Numbered from the stretch's first letter, positions 16,452 through 24,315 are shown. The stretch: 64,000 bases of DNA from Planomicrobium sp. Y74 (GCF_003668635.1 NZ_RCWH01000003.1:371042-435041); one strand, 5' to 3'. The notes: generated by a model not told the origin, from the letters alone. Program-made: numbers and translations.

Positions 16452-17681
16452 ATGAATATTGGTTCTGTGATTAAGTATTACCGCTCCAAAAACAATATGA
16501 CGCAATCCCAATTGGCTGATGGCATCTGCTCTATTTCCCATCTCAGTAAAATTGAATCGAATACCTATACGCCGCACGAATCGACGATTGAAGCACTGCT
16601 CCTTAAAATGGGGGTTCAATGGAAGAAGGAAATAGCAAAAAGAAGTAGGCTTGAACGCCAATTGAACGATTTCGTAACATGTTCTCTGCACTATGACCTG
16701 GTTGAAATGGAAAATCAGTACGAGAAACTCCAGTTGGACAATGATTATATCCAGTCGACTGATCTGGTGAATCAATATGAATTATATAAATTCCGTTATT
16801 ATTTATACATAAAAGATCAGGGCCGGGCTGACAGGCAAAAAGCCATGCTGGAGCGGATGAAGAATTCCTTTACGGATGCTGAGGCATGGATGCACCAGCT
16901 TTTTCTGTCGCTGTATTATACGATGGCAAACAAAAAAGAGCTTGCAATGGAATACGTGAACTCTCTGGATGGAGGAATCCAAAGCATTCCTCAAAAATTT
17001 GAAGGAGAATTCTATTATCAGAAAGCTCGTTTGCTGATTATGCATGAGCAATATGAATTGTCAGCTCATTTCGCTGAATTATCGGTCCAGTATTTCAAGT
17101 TGAATTATAATTACATCCGTCTGCTGCATGCCCAATTGCTGCTCGCAATCAATTATATGCGGCGCAATCTCCTGGTTCAGGCAGCCGGCATTTTCGAAGT
17201 GCTGAAACGCAATACACGACTGACAGACCAAAAGGAATTATACAATCAGACTTTGTATAATTTTGCGGAATTGCTGAAAACACGTCACGATCATAACCAG
17301 GCCTTCGATTTATTGACTGAATTGCATGGGATTCTGTCCAAAGATACATATTTTTATAAAGCGGTGCTTGTGAGCCTCATTGAAACTGCAGTGGAAGTTG
17401 GAGCGGACGCCTGGCAGTACGTACGCGAACTGCGGGATTTAGCGGAGGGACCGGAAGACGAATATTTCTTATTATACTTAAATTACTTCGAGAAACGAAA
17501 TTTTTCCCAACCAGACCTTTCGGCTTATTCAGAGGAAAAAATGTTCCCATTTTTCAGAAAACATGGTTATATTAGAGAAAGTAAAAAAATCGCTTTGGAA
17601 TTGGCTGAACATTTTAAACAGGTGAAGCAATGGGAAAAGGCGATGTACTATCAATCCTATTATGATAGAAACGGAGGATGA
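16452..17681 (+). CDS. NprR/PlcR-like (RRNPP) quorum-sensing regulator
   Basis: Cytoplasmic peptide-controlled transcription factor, 409 residues. Residues 4-60 are an XRE-type helix-turn-helix (VIKYYRSKNNMTQSQLADGI, then CSISHLSKIE, closely resembling PlcR/NprR). The rest is all-helical with repeated TPR-like pairs, as in NprR (about 420 residues), and contains no enzyme domain. The gene ends TGA at 17681, and the ribosome binding site GGAGG of the following 53-codon secreted peptide gene lies in its last codons. Regulator, overlapping signal-peptide gene and an adjacent protease gene together reproduce the logic of NprR-NprX. Direct function here is inferred; family assignment is firm. Confidence 0.88.
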   Translation: MNIGSVIKYYRSKNNMTQSQLADGICSISHLSKIESNTYTPHESTIEALLLKMGVQWKKEIAKRSRLERQLNDFVTCSLHYDLVEMENQYEKLQLDNDYIQSTDLVNQYELYKFRYYLYIKDQGRADRQKAMLERMKNSFTDAEAWMHQLFLSLYYTMANKKELAMEYVNSLDGGIQSIPQKFEGEFYYQKARLLIMHEQYELSAHFAELSVQYFKLNYNYIRLLHAQLLLAINYMRRNLLVQAAGIFEVLKRNTRLTDQKELYNQTLYNFAELLKTRHDHNQAFDLLTELHGILSKDTYFYKAVLVSLIETAVEVGADAWQYVRELRDLAEGPEDEYFLLYLNYFEKRNFSQPDLSAYSEEKMFPFFRKHGYIRESKKIALELAEHFKQVKQWEKAMYYQSYYDRNGG

Positions 17682-17686
17682 TTTTT

Positions 17687-17848
17687 ATGGAAAAAGGGAA
17701 ACTGATATTATTGACTGGATTGGCTGCGGCTATGATGGTGATGGGAGCGTGGGCTCCAACAGCTTCACAGGTGGATTATTCTGATGAGGTCGTCGCTTCC
17801 GGCGGCGTGCAGGAAAACTCAATCCCGACTATTTTACCTCCCCTGTAA
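17687..17848 (+). CDS. Secreted signalling pro-peptide, 53 residues
   Basis: Too short for most gene callers. The peptide has a basic n-region (MEKGK), a hydrophobic core (residues 6-23), a possible cleavage site around AWA-PTAS, an acidic linker and the C-terminus ENSIPTILPPL. This is the layout of PapR, NprX and Phr precursors, whose last 5-10 residues are exported, trimmed and re-imported by Opp to bind the regulator. GGAGG lies nine bases before the ATG, inside the regulator gene, and the start is 5 bp after the regulator stop, so the two are translationally coupled. A strong terminator follows. The mature signal is probably within SIPTILPPL; exact ends cannot be read. Confidence 0.8.
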   Translation: MEKGKLILLTGLAAAMMVMGAWAPTASQVDYSDEVVASGGVQENSIPTILPPL

Positions 17849-17864
17849 AATAGCGGATTGTTCC

Positions 17865-17898
17865 AAAGCTCCCGGCCTAGGCCCCGGGAGCTTTTTTG
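17865..17898 (+). terminator. Terminator of the regulator/pro-peptide operon
   Basis: AAGCTCCCGG pairs with CCGGGAGCTT around a C-rich loop, followed by T residues. Confidence 0.9.
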
Positions 17899-17968
17899 TG
17901 CAGAATTTGTTTAGCTGATTGGGAATGGGCAATAATGTAGTAACAGGACGCATGAGGAGGGGATGCAG

Positions 17969-18625
17969 GTGAAAGTCAGGCTGGAATGGAAATATCGATC
18001 TTCAAAAGGAGTGGAAACAGTTTTCCGCTCAGATGAAATGGCTGCAGCTCAAGGCGTCCAGATTGCCGAAGACATTGAACGGACTAAGCGGGTAAAGGAA
18101 CTGCTGTTCATCGATAGTTATGATGACAGTATATGGACGATGAAAGAAATGAAGGCGTATTTAAAAAGCATCGAAACGGAACCTCATGATATAACTGTTT
18201 ATTTTGACGGTGGATTTGACATCGGAAACAGAAAGACAGGTTTAGGCTGTGTAATTTACTATAGCCAAAACGGAAAATCCTACCGTCTCAGGCAAAATGC
18301 GCAACTTGACGGGCTTGTTTCGAACAATGAAGCAGAATTTGCTGCACTTCACCTTTGTTTGCAGGAACTTGAGTTTATGGAAGTCCGGAATATACCGGTG
18401 CGTTTCAGTGGAGATTCAAAAATTGTGATAAACGGCATGAGTGGAGAATGGCCGGTCATCGAAGCTGACCTGGTTCGCTGGGCTGACCGCATAGAAGAAA
18501 AAATCAGCCGAATGGGGATCCGGGCAGATTACGAACTTATCCCCCGCAAAGAAAATTTTGAAGCGGATAGACTTGCGACACAAGCATTGAAAGGAATTGA
18601 AATTACTGGAACAAGCAGTGTATGA
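17969..18625 (+). CDS. RNase H-like domain protein (reverse-transcriptase-like family)
   Basis: 218 residues. The C-terminal 140 form a type I RNase H fold with all four acidic active-site positions: YFDGGFD, NEAEFAAL, GDSKIV and NFEADRLA. The N-terminal 70 residues (KVRLEWKYRS...) are a family-specific domain. It would cleave RNA in RNA-DNA hybrids. An ATG at 17963 is only two bases after AGGAGG, so the in-frame GTG at 17969 (eight bases) is the more plausible start. It is a single-gene unit between two terminators. B. subtilis YpdQ/YpeP-like proteins are related. Confidence 0.85.
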   Translation: MKVRLEWKYRSSKGVETVFRSDEMAAAQGVQIAEDIERTKRVKELLFIDSYDDSIWTMKEMKAYLKSIETEPHDITVYFDGGFDIGNRKTGLGCVIYYSQNGKSYRLRQNAQLDGLVSNNEAEFAALHLCLQELEFMEVRNIPVRFSGDSKIVINGMSGEWPVIEADLVRWADRIEEKISRMGIRADYELIPRKENFEADRLATQALKGIEITGTSSV

Positions 18626-18649
18626 AAAACGAAAAATTAAAAAGGAAAT

Positions 18650-18693
18650 AGCGGTAGGATCTTGGATGTTTACAAGATCCTACTGCTTTTTTG
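18650..18693 (+). terminator. Terminator after the RNase H-like gene
   Basis: AGCGGTAGGATCTTG pairs with CAAGATCCTACTGCT (15 bp, one G.T), followed by T6. Confidence 0.9.
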
Positions 18694-18695
18694 CT

Positions 18696-18724
18696 TTGAC
18701 ATTTCCTATATTATAGATTTGAAT
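18696..18724 (+). promoter_or_regulatory. Promoter of ohr
   Basis: Perfect -35 TTGACA, 17-bp spacer, TTGAAT (4 of 6 to consensus), directly upstream of the OhrR-type operator. Confidence 0.6.
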
Positions 18725-18731
18725 GAGCTTA

Positions 18732-18761
18732 ATAATTTACATCGTGTACGATGTAAATTAT
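18732..18761 (+). promoter_or_regulatory. OhrR-type operator palindrome
   Basis: Arms ATAATTTACATCGT and ACGATGTAAATTAT are perfect 14-bp inverted repeats separated by GT. The position just downstream of the -10 box fits repression by the OhrR protein encoded at 19425. Confidence 0.8.
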
Positions 18762-18802
18762 AGTGGAGTATGAAAGAACAAATTGAATGGAGGAATTTAA
18801 TC

Positions 18803-19222
18803 ATGAAAGCACTTTACGAAACAACAATCATTAATACAGGCGGCAGACAAGGAGAAGTATATTCGGAAGATAATATTTTCAATCTGGATGTTGCAAAACC
18901 GGCAGCACTTGGCGGCGAATCCACAACTGCCACAAATCCCGAACAATTATTCGCAGCCGGCTATAGTGCCTGCTTCAACAGCGCATTGGAACTGGTTCTT
19001 GAACGCGATAAAGTCAATGTAGATAAAAGCGAAGTAAGAGCGACAATCTCTCTGCTGGGTGACAAAGAAAATGGCGGGGTGAAATTGGCTGCTAAACTGG
19101 AAGTCACCATTGAAGGCATCGATGAAGAGAAAAAGCAGGAGTACGTGGACAAAGCTCACCAATACTGCCCGTATTCAAAAGCGATCAAAGATTCGGTTGA
19201 TGTAGAGATTATCATTAACTAA
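18803..19222 (+). CDS. ohr: Organic hydroperoxide resistance protein
   Basis: Thiol peroxidase of the Ohr/OsmC family, 139 residues, reducing organic hydroperoxides in the cytoplasm. Both redox cysteines are present, in GYSACFNSALE and QYCPYSKAI. The frame opens at ATG 18770, but that lies at the operator/leader, and GGAGG stands eight bases before the ATG at 18803, which gives the normal N-terminus MKALYETT. It is controlled by the palindrome at 18732. The stop codon TAA is immediately followed by structured repeat R1. Confidence 0.95.
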   Translation: MKALYETTIINTGGRQGEVYSEDNIFNLDVAKPAALGGESTTATNPEQLFAAGYSACFNSALELVLERDKVNVDKSEVRATISLLGDKENGGVKLAAKLEVTIEGIDEEKKQEYVDKAHQYCPYSKAIKDSVDVEIIIN

Positions 19223-19403
19223 GAAAAGCGGAAGCACCCGTTTAGCCCCGAAAAGCGCTGGAGAATTAGGCCGTAATGGCGTTTTTAGCCATGAAGGACA
19301 AATCCGAAGCGACTCGAGGGGCTGGGTGCTGGAGTCTAGACAATAAAGAAAAGCGGAAGCATCCGTTTAGCCCCGAAAAGCGCTGCACGCAGGACGTGGA
19401 CAA
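19223..19403 (+). repeat. Structured repeat locus R1 (one full, one internally deleted copy)
   Basis: R1a (19223-19343) starts GAAAAGCGGA right after the ohr stop and ends GGAGTCTAGACAA. Outer stem AGCACCC (19233) pairs with GGGTGCT (19324), inner stem AGCCCC (19244) with GGGGCT (19318); a third hairpin ATGGC/GCCAT lies within. R1b (19347-19403) repeats the left end, lacks the interior, and ends GTGGACAA. Same family as R2 and R3. Confidence 0.85.
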
Positions 19404-19424
19404 TAAAAAGATGGGCGTGAAGTA

Positions 19425-19862
19425 ATGGAACTCGGTTTAAAGTTAGAACAACAATTATGTTTTGAAGTTTATAAAGCTTCGAGTAATTTTACGAAAATGT
19501 ATGCAAGAGTACTTGAAACTTTTAATCTGACCTTTCCCCAATATCTGGTTCTCCTGGTTCTTTGGGAAGACAACCATTTGGTGATGAAAGATATCGGAGC
19601 GCGTATAGGACATGGCACCGGCACCTTGAATCCCATTATCAATCGCATGATCGAGCAGGGCCGTTTAACAAAACGGCAGTCACCTGATGATAAACGGGCA
19701 TGGATTATTTCCCTGACGGAAAAAGCTGAGAAAGAACATGCACCCATCAGCCAGGCTGTGTACGACAAGCTGGTGAGCTGCAACTTTCTTGATGTCAATG
19801 CTCTGACTTTGATGAAGAATTTAAAGCAGCTGAATGCATTTTTTGAAGAAATGGACCTTTAA
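19425..19862 (+). CDS. ohrR: MarR family peroxide-sensing repressor
   Basis: One-cysteine OhrR-type repressor, 145 residues. Cys12 in LEQQLCFEVYKASS aligns with the reactive Cys15 of B. subtilis OhrR, and the winged helix follows (MKDIGARIGHGTGTLNPIINRM, then RQSPDDKRAWIISLT). Oxidation of the cysteine by organic peroxides releases the repressor from the operator before ohr. The ribosome binding site (GTGAAG) is weak, which would keep repressor levels low. It is separated from ohr by structured repeats and is followed by glutathione peroxidase after 29 bp. Confidence 0.9.
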   Translation: MELGLKLEQQLCFEVYKASSNFTKMYARVLETFNLTFPQYLVLLVLWEDNHLVMKDIGARIGHGTGTLNPIINRMIEQGRLTKRQSPDDKRAWIISLTEKAEKEHAPISQAVYDKLVSCNFLDVNALTLMKNLKQLNAFFEEMDL

Positions 19863-19891
19863 AATCCCAATGGCTAAGGAGAGAAATTGAT

Positions 19892-20368
19892 ATGAGTATT
19901 TATGAATTTTCGGCCAGAAAGTCCGATGGCAGCATTTATCCGTTAAGTGAATACGAAGGGAAAACGATGTTGATTGTCAATACTGCTACGAAATGCGGGT
20001 TGCGTGATCAATTCGATGGACTGGAGAAGTTGTACCAGAAGTATGAAGATGACGGACTTGTCGTCCTTGGCTTTCCTTCCGATCAGTTCGGGCAGGAACT
20101 TGATGGGGCGAAAGAAGCGGAGGAATCCTGCCGGATGACTTACGGAGTTTCGTTCCCAATGCATGACCTGGTCAAAGTTAACGGAAAAAATGCCGATCCT
20201 CTTTTTAAATATCTAACTGAAAACAGCAAGGGAGTCCTTGGCAGCAGCATCAAGTGGAATTTCACAAAATTTCTCATCAACAAAGAGGGAAAGCTGGTTG
20301 CACGGTTTTCGCCAAAAGATAAACCTGAAAAATTTGAAGAAGAAATTAAACAATACTTAACGAACTGA
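19892..20368 (+). CDS. Glutathione peroxidase family thiol peroxidase
   Basis: 158-residue cysteine GPx (BsaA type), likely thioredoxin-dependent. Peroxidatic Cys in NTATKCGLRDQF, catalytic Gln in FPSDQFGQEL and the WNFTKFL motif are present. In the middle motif, most homologues have FPCNQFG; here the Cys and Asn are Ser and Asp, so a resolving role for that Cys is lost. GGAGAG precedes the ATG. With ohr and ohrR it forms a small peroxide-defence cluster ending in a strong terminator. Confidence 0.9.
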   Translation: MSIYEFSARKSDGSIYPLSEYEGKTMLIVNTATKCGLRDQFDGLEKLYQKYEDDGLVVLGFPSDQFGQELDGAKEAEESCRMTYGVSFPMHDLVKVNGKNADPLFKYLTENSKGVLGSSIKWNFTKFLINKEGKLVARFSPKDKPEKFEEEIKQYLTN

Positions 20369-20374
20369 AGTTGG

Positions 20375-20407
20375 ACCCTGAAGCAAAAATGCTTCAGGGT
20401 TTTTATT
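20375..20407 (+). terminator. Terminator of the peroxide-defence cluster
   Basis: ACCCTGAAGCA and TGCTTCAGGGT form a perfect 11-bp stem with an AAAA loop and a T-rich tail. Confidence 0.92.
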
Positions 20408-20454
20408 TTACGGAAAATAAAAATATTAATTTTTAAAATTTTAATAGTTTATTG

Positions 20455-20483
20455 TTGCAATAATCAAAAAGTTAAGATATAAA
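20455..20483 (+). promoter_or_regulatory. SigA promoter of the surface protein/sortase pair
   Basis: TTGCAA, 17-bp spacer, TATAAA, about 50 bp before the start codon. Confidence 0.65.
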
Positions 20484-20534
20484 TAAGTTGTATATTAATT
20501 ATACAAAAATTAAACAGGAGAAGGAGTGGTTAGT

Positions 20535-21338
20535 TTGAAGAAGATTTTCGTTTCGATGTCTGTCGCATTTGCCTTGGTATTTTCGTTGTTCGCAGCAGGG
20601 GTTATGGCAGACAGCCATACGGCAAAACTCAGAGTGGTTCATGCTTCACCTGATGCACCGGCAGTCGATGTATACGTCAATGGCGATCTGACGCTGGAAG
20701 AAGTTCCGTTTAAAGCGGATTCCGGATATCTTGATGTTCCGGCCGGTACCCACAATGTAGAAGTTTTTGCAGCTGGCACTGAATATGCTGAAGGCGAAGG
20801 GGTTCTTCAGGCAGACCTTACTGTGGAAGCTGGCAAAGCGTATACAGTCGCAGCGGCAAACACACTCGATTCGTTGGAATTCGTAGTTGCAGAAGATTCA
20901 ATGGAAGTTTCTGAAGGAAAAGCGAAAATCCGGGTTGGCCACTTGTCTCCTGATGCACCGGCAGTTGAGGTCGGTATAATAGGCGGAGATGCGTTGTTCA
21001 GTGGAGCTGAATTCCCTGGAATTACAGATTACGCAGAAGTTGATGCAGGAACTTATGATTTGGAAATCCGATTGCCGGATGGTACACAAGTATTGCCGCT
21101 GGAAGGTACGGAATTAGCAGCAGGAACTGTATACAGTGTCTTTGCTGTAAATACAGTTGACTCTTTGGAAGTGCTTGCTTTGATTGATTATGAAATGGCT
21201 GCTTCTCCTGATGGCATGCCTACAACAGGTTTGGGAACTCCAGAACAAAACCAGACAAACTGGTTATTGATGATTGGTGCAATGGCTGCTGTTCTAGCTG
21301 GCGGTGGAGTAGTTTTGAAAAAACGGTTTCAGAACTGA
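20535..21338 (+). CDS. DUF4397 surface protein with sortase signal (MPTTG)
   Basis: Secreted, wall-anchored protein of 267 residues. Signal peptide (1-26, MKKIF... to VMADS), two DUF4397 domains, each opening with an RV(V/G)H(A/L)SPDAPAV motif (about 31-125 and 133-230), then MPTTG, a hydrophobic helix (WLLMIGAMAAVLAGGGVV) and a basic tail KKRFQN. This is a complete sorting signal with Met in place of Leu of LPXTG. The GTG at 20526 overlaps the ribosome binding site, while TTG at 20535 is eight bases after AAGGAG and is the better start. A sortase gene follows 13 bp later. DUF4397 function is unknown; a role in adhesion is a guess. Confidence 0.85.
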   Translation: MKKIFVSMSVAFALVFSLFAAGVMADSHTAKLRVVHASPDAPAVDVYVNGDLTLEEVPFKADSGYLDVPAGTHNVEVFAAGTEYAEGEGVLQADLTVEAGKAYTVAAANTLDSLEFVVAEDSMEVSEGKAKIRVGHLSPDAPAVEVGIIGGDALFSGAEFPGITDYAEVDAGTYDLEIRLPDGTQVLPLEGTELAAGTVYSVFAVNTVDSLEVLALIDYEMAASPDGMPTTGLGTPEQNQTNWLLMIGAMAAVLAGGGVVLKKRFQN

Positions 21339-21351
21339 TCGCAAGTTCCTT

Positions 21352-21957
21352 TTGATCGGTTCAATCTTTATTCTAGCTGGTTGTCAGGATACAACAGATG
21401 AAGTCAGTGTTCGATCAGAAGGTGTGGGCTTTGCTTCAGAACGTAAATACTCCGTATCTGATACGGAAGTGAAAACGCTTCTGGAAAACCCTATTAATGC
21501 CTTGAAACGGGAAGGAATCGTACCGGAAAAAATTTCAATCCCTGCAATAGGCGTCGAAGCAGAGACACTGCATCTTGGAACAAAAGAAAACGGAGAAATG
21601 GATGTTCCCGATACAATTGACGATGTCAGCTGGTTTGAGCCAGGATACAAACCCGGTGAAAATGGACGTGCCGTAATTGCCGGACATGTTGACGGCATCA
21701 AGGGCCCGGCTATCTTTTGGGATTTGGCTAAACTAGAAGCAGGTGATGAGATAATTGTAAAAGGTGAGGGCAACGATTTGGTATTCAGAGTTTATGCGAT
21801 GGAGTCAGTGGAATTGGAGTTGGCAGATGTCCATTCAGTATTCGGATACCGTTCTTCACCGGAACTTATTCTCATCACCTGTTCAGGTGATTATGACTAT
21901 AACCGGGGGACTCGTGAAGAAAGGCTGATTGTTTATACGGAGTTAGTCGAAGAATGA
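21352..21957 (+). CDS. Class F/D-type sortase with a lipobox-like N-terminus
   Basis: Cysteine transpeptidase of 201 residues that should attach the neighbouring MPTTG protein to the cell wall. Catalytic His112 (VIAGHVDG), Cys177 (LILITCSGDYD) and an Arg in NRGTREERLIV are visible. The only start codon in frame is TTG 21352, without a ribosome binding site, giving IGSIFILAGC with no positive charges. The frame stays open back to 21319 and encodes RTDRKF before this stretch, which would complete a proper lipoprotein or membrane signal. Either translation re-initiates after the upstream stop 13 bp earlier, or a frameshift or sequence error in the A6 run at 21318 hides the true start. Confidence 0.8.
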   Translation: MIGSIFILAGCQDTTDEVSVRSEGVGFASERKYSVSDTEVKTLLENPINALKREGIVPEKISIPAIGVEAETLHLGTKENGEMDVPDTIDDVSWFEPGYKPGENGRAVIAGHVDGIKGPAIFWDLAKLEAGDEIIVKGEGNDLVFRVYAMESVELELADVHSVFGYRSSPELILITCSGDYDYNRGTREERLIVYTELVEE

Positions 21958-21964
21958 AAGATTC

Positions 21965-21996
21965 AGCGTTTTCCGAAATCGGAAAACGCTTTTTTG
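21965..21996 (+). terminator. Terminator after the sortase gene
   Basis: AGCGTTTTCCGA and TCGGAAAACGCT, perfect 12-bp stem, AA loop, T6. Confidence 0.93.
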
Positions 21997-22194
21997 GGAG
22001 ACGAATACTATATATATGTACAAGTTGGAAATTTATATATATAAATTATTAATTGGATAAAATTTATAATACAGAAACTTTTTTACTATAATGCTTTTTC
22101 AATGTCTAAAAATTTGGTATTATCAATACCAATAGATATTTTTTTGCGGTTTTCGACATATTTCGCCGCCATTTCATCACCTTTGGGAGGATAC

Positions 22195-24303
22195 ATGTTA
22201 ATGAAAGATAAAAATCGTCTTAGGACGGAAAACTTGCCTGAAACGTCGTTTTTAAGTAATAAAGGCCAATTTCATTTTGAAGAATCACTATTTGAACACA
22301 TCGTCCAAAAGGTCCCTGTGAGTTTATATATTATGTCTCAAAACAAATTTACATATGTGAATGATTGCCTGTGTGAACTGCTGGATTACCCGGAAGAAGA
22401 TTTTCTTTCAGGAAAACTCCGGTTGAAGGATATTGTACACCCAGAAGATTTGCCGAAAGTGATGAATCGGATTTCCAATCTTACAGACAGAACCACAAAA
22501 AAAGCACGTTATCGTGTAAGGGTCATAAAGAACGATGGCAGTCTGCTTCACGCAGAGATTCATTCGACAATATCAGAACTGGATGGCGAAGATGTTTTTT
22601 TAGGAAGTGTTACTGACATTACAGAAGAAGTTTTGACACGGAAACGCTTGAAAGACAGTGAGGAACGCTATAACTCGCTTTTCTTTGAAAATCCCGATGC
22701 CATCTTTTCCTTTGATCTGGAAGGGAATTTTATTGATGTTAATCCTGGTGCTGTAACACTGTCAGGATATGACTATCATGAACTCTTAAAAATGTCGTTT
22801 ATGCCAATGATTGTGCCCGAACATCTGGAAAAAGCACTTTTTTATTTTGCAGAAGCAATAAAAGGCAATACCAACCGTTATGAAATTAATCTTTTTGGAA
22901 AAAATGGGGAACTCATCAATCTTGAAGTTACGATTTTTCCAATGCAGCAGGCTGGTCAGATTACGGGGGTTTACGGCATCGGAAAAGATGTCACCAGCCG
23001 GAACGAGCATAAACGCATGGTCGAAGAAATGGCTTTCTTCGATCATTTAACAAAGCTGCCAAACCGGAAGTTATTCGAAGACCGTTTGGAACAGGCCGTA
23101 AAAATCGCTAATGATTCAAGTGCTGTGCCTGCTGTCTTGTTTTTGAATTTGGACCGTTTTAAATATATCAACGATTTACTGGGTTATGAACACGGCGATG
23201 TTTTCCTGAAGCAGGCGGCAGTTCGTATGGTGGAATGTGTGTCAGAATCAGCGACGGTTGGCCGGTTTGCAGGAGATGAGTTTGCAATCCTGCTGCCGGA
23301 CTCGACGCCGGAGGCAGCAATTGATTGTGCAAATCGTCTGAACAGGGCGCTGGCTGAACCGATTGAAGTAATGGGCCAGCAATTGTCACTGACAGCAAGC
23401 ATCGGTGTCGCCTGTTCGGACAAATCTCAGGAAAGCTTGATCAAGCAGGCTGAGGCGGCAATGCTTTACACGAAAAAATACAGCAAAAACAGCTGTTCAT
23501 TATTTTCGCATGAGTTAAACAAAGAAACTGCCGATAGATTGACAATTGAACGGGAATTGAAGTCAGCCGTCCGAAATGATGAGTTTCTTATCCATTATCA
23601 GCCCATCATTGATTTGGGGTCAGGAAAGCCCAGTGCAATGGAAGCGTTGATCAGATGGAATCATCCGGAACTTGGCATGGTTCCACCCGACCGTTTCATA
23701 CCTGTATCGGAAGAGAGCGGGCAGATTATAGCGATCGGAAAGTGGGTTCTTTTTACCGCATGCTCTCAAACAAAGAAATGGCAGAACCAAGGGTATGCGC
23801 CTTTTCGAATCTGCGTCAACATCTCCACAATTCAGCTGCAGCATCCGAATTTTGTCCATATAGTAAAAAGCGTTTTGGAAGAGACGGGGCTGCACGCCAA
23901 GTGGCTTGAACTGGAAGTTACCGAAAGCATTCTGCTGGAAGATACTGAAGTGCTGAAAGAAAGTTTGCGCAAACTGAAAGCGCTTGGAATTTCGATGTCC
24001 ATCGATGATTTTGGTACAGGTTTCACTTCGCTTAATTATTTGCGTCAGTTTTCATTTGACCGTGTCAAAATTGACCGCAGTTTTGTGCAGGATATCAATA
24101 GCGACCTGAACGGCAAAGCCATCACCTCTACAATAATCACTTTGGCGCATAAACTTGGAATGGAAGTTGTTGCGGAAGGAATTGAAGACTCCGTGCAACT
24201 TTCCTACCTGGTGAAAGAGCTGTGCAATGAGGGTCAGGGTTATTATTTCTGCCGTCCGCAAGCCGCCGACAACCATGATTTCTTTGTTGAAAATAAAAAA
24301 TAA
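22195..24303 (+). CDS. PAS-PAS-GGDEF-EAL cyclic di-GMP protein
   Basis: Multidomain signalling protein of about 702 residues: PAS 1 (about 25-135), PAS 2 (about 145-265), GGDEF (about 275-430) and EAL (about 445-695). The diguanylate cyclase site reads AGDEF, a variant that is active in some enzymes. The EAL site looks intact: MEALIRWNHPELG, LEVTESILLED, IDDFGTGFTSLNYL, VKIDRSFV and VAEGIE. There is no membrane segment, so it is cytoplasmic and senses through PAS. GGGAGG precedes ATG 22195 by four bases and ATG 22201 by ten; either may be used. The frame is open upstream to 22102 without a ribosome binding site. Monocistronic. Confidence 0.9.
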   Translation: MLMKDKNRLRTENLPETSFLSNKGQFHFEESLFEHIVQKVPVSLYIMSQNKFTYVNDCLCELLDYPEEDFLSGKLRLKDIVHPEDLPKVMNRISNLTDRTTKKARYRVRVIKNDGSLLHAEIHSTISELDGEDVFLGSVTDITEEVLTRKRLKDSEERYNSLFFENPDAIFSFDLEGNFIDVNPGAVTLSGYDYHELLKMSFMPMIVPEHLEKALFYFAEAIKGNTNRYEINLFGKNGELINLEVTIFPMQQAGQITGVYGIGKDVTSRNEHKRMVEEMAFFDHLTKLPNRKLFEDRLEQAVKIANDSSAVPAVLFLNLDRFKYINDLLGYEHGDVFLKQAAVRMVECVSESATVGRFAGDEFAILLPDSTPEAAIDCANRLNRALAEPIEVMGQQLSLTASIGVACSDKSQESLIKQAEAAMLYTKKYSKNSCSLFSHELNKETADRLTIERELKSAVRNDEFLIHYQPIIDLGSGKPSAMEALIRWNHPELGMVPPDRFIPVSEESGQIIAIGKWVLFTACSQTKKWQNQGYAPFRICVNISTIQLQHPNFVHIVKSVLEETGLHAKWLELEVTESILLEDTEVLKESLRKLKALGISMSIDDFGTGFTSLNYLRQFSFDRVKIDRSFVQDINSDLNGKAITSTIITLAHKLGMEVVAEGIEDSVQLSYLVKELCNEGQGYYFCRPQAADNHDFFVENKK

Positions 24304-24315
24304 TATATGCCAAAA

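Noticed and set aside
16452..17848. Phage arbitrium (AimR-AimP) system
   Set aside because: The regulator has a PlcR/NprR-like N-terminus and no phage genes lie nearby; the adjacent gene is a secreted protease. AimP precursors also differ in their C-termini.
21310..21360. Programmed frameshift fusing the DUF4397 protein to the sortase
   Set aside because: No X-XXY-YYZ slippery heptamer, and a fusion would destroy the C-terminal sorting signal; re-initiation or a sequence error is simpler.
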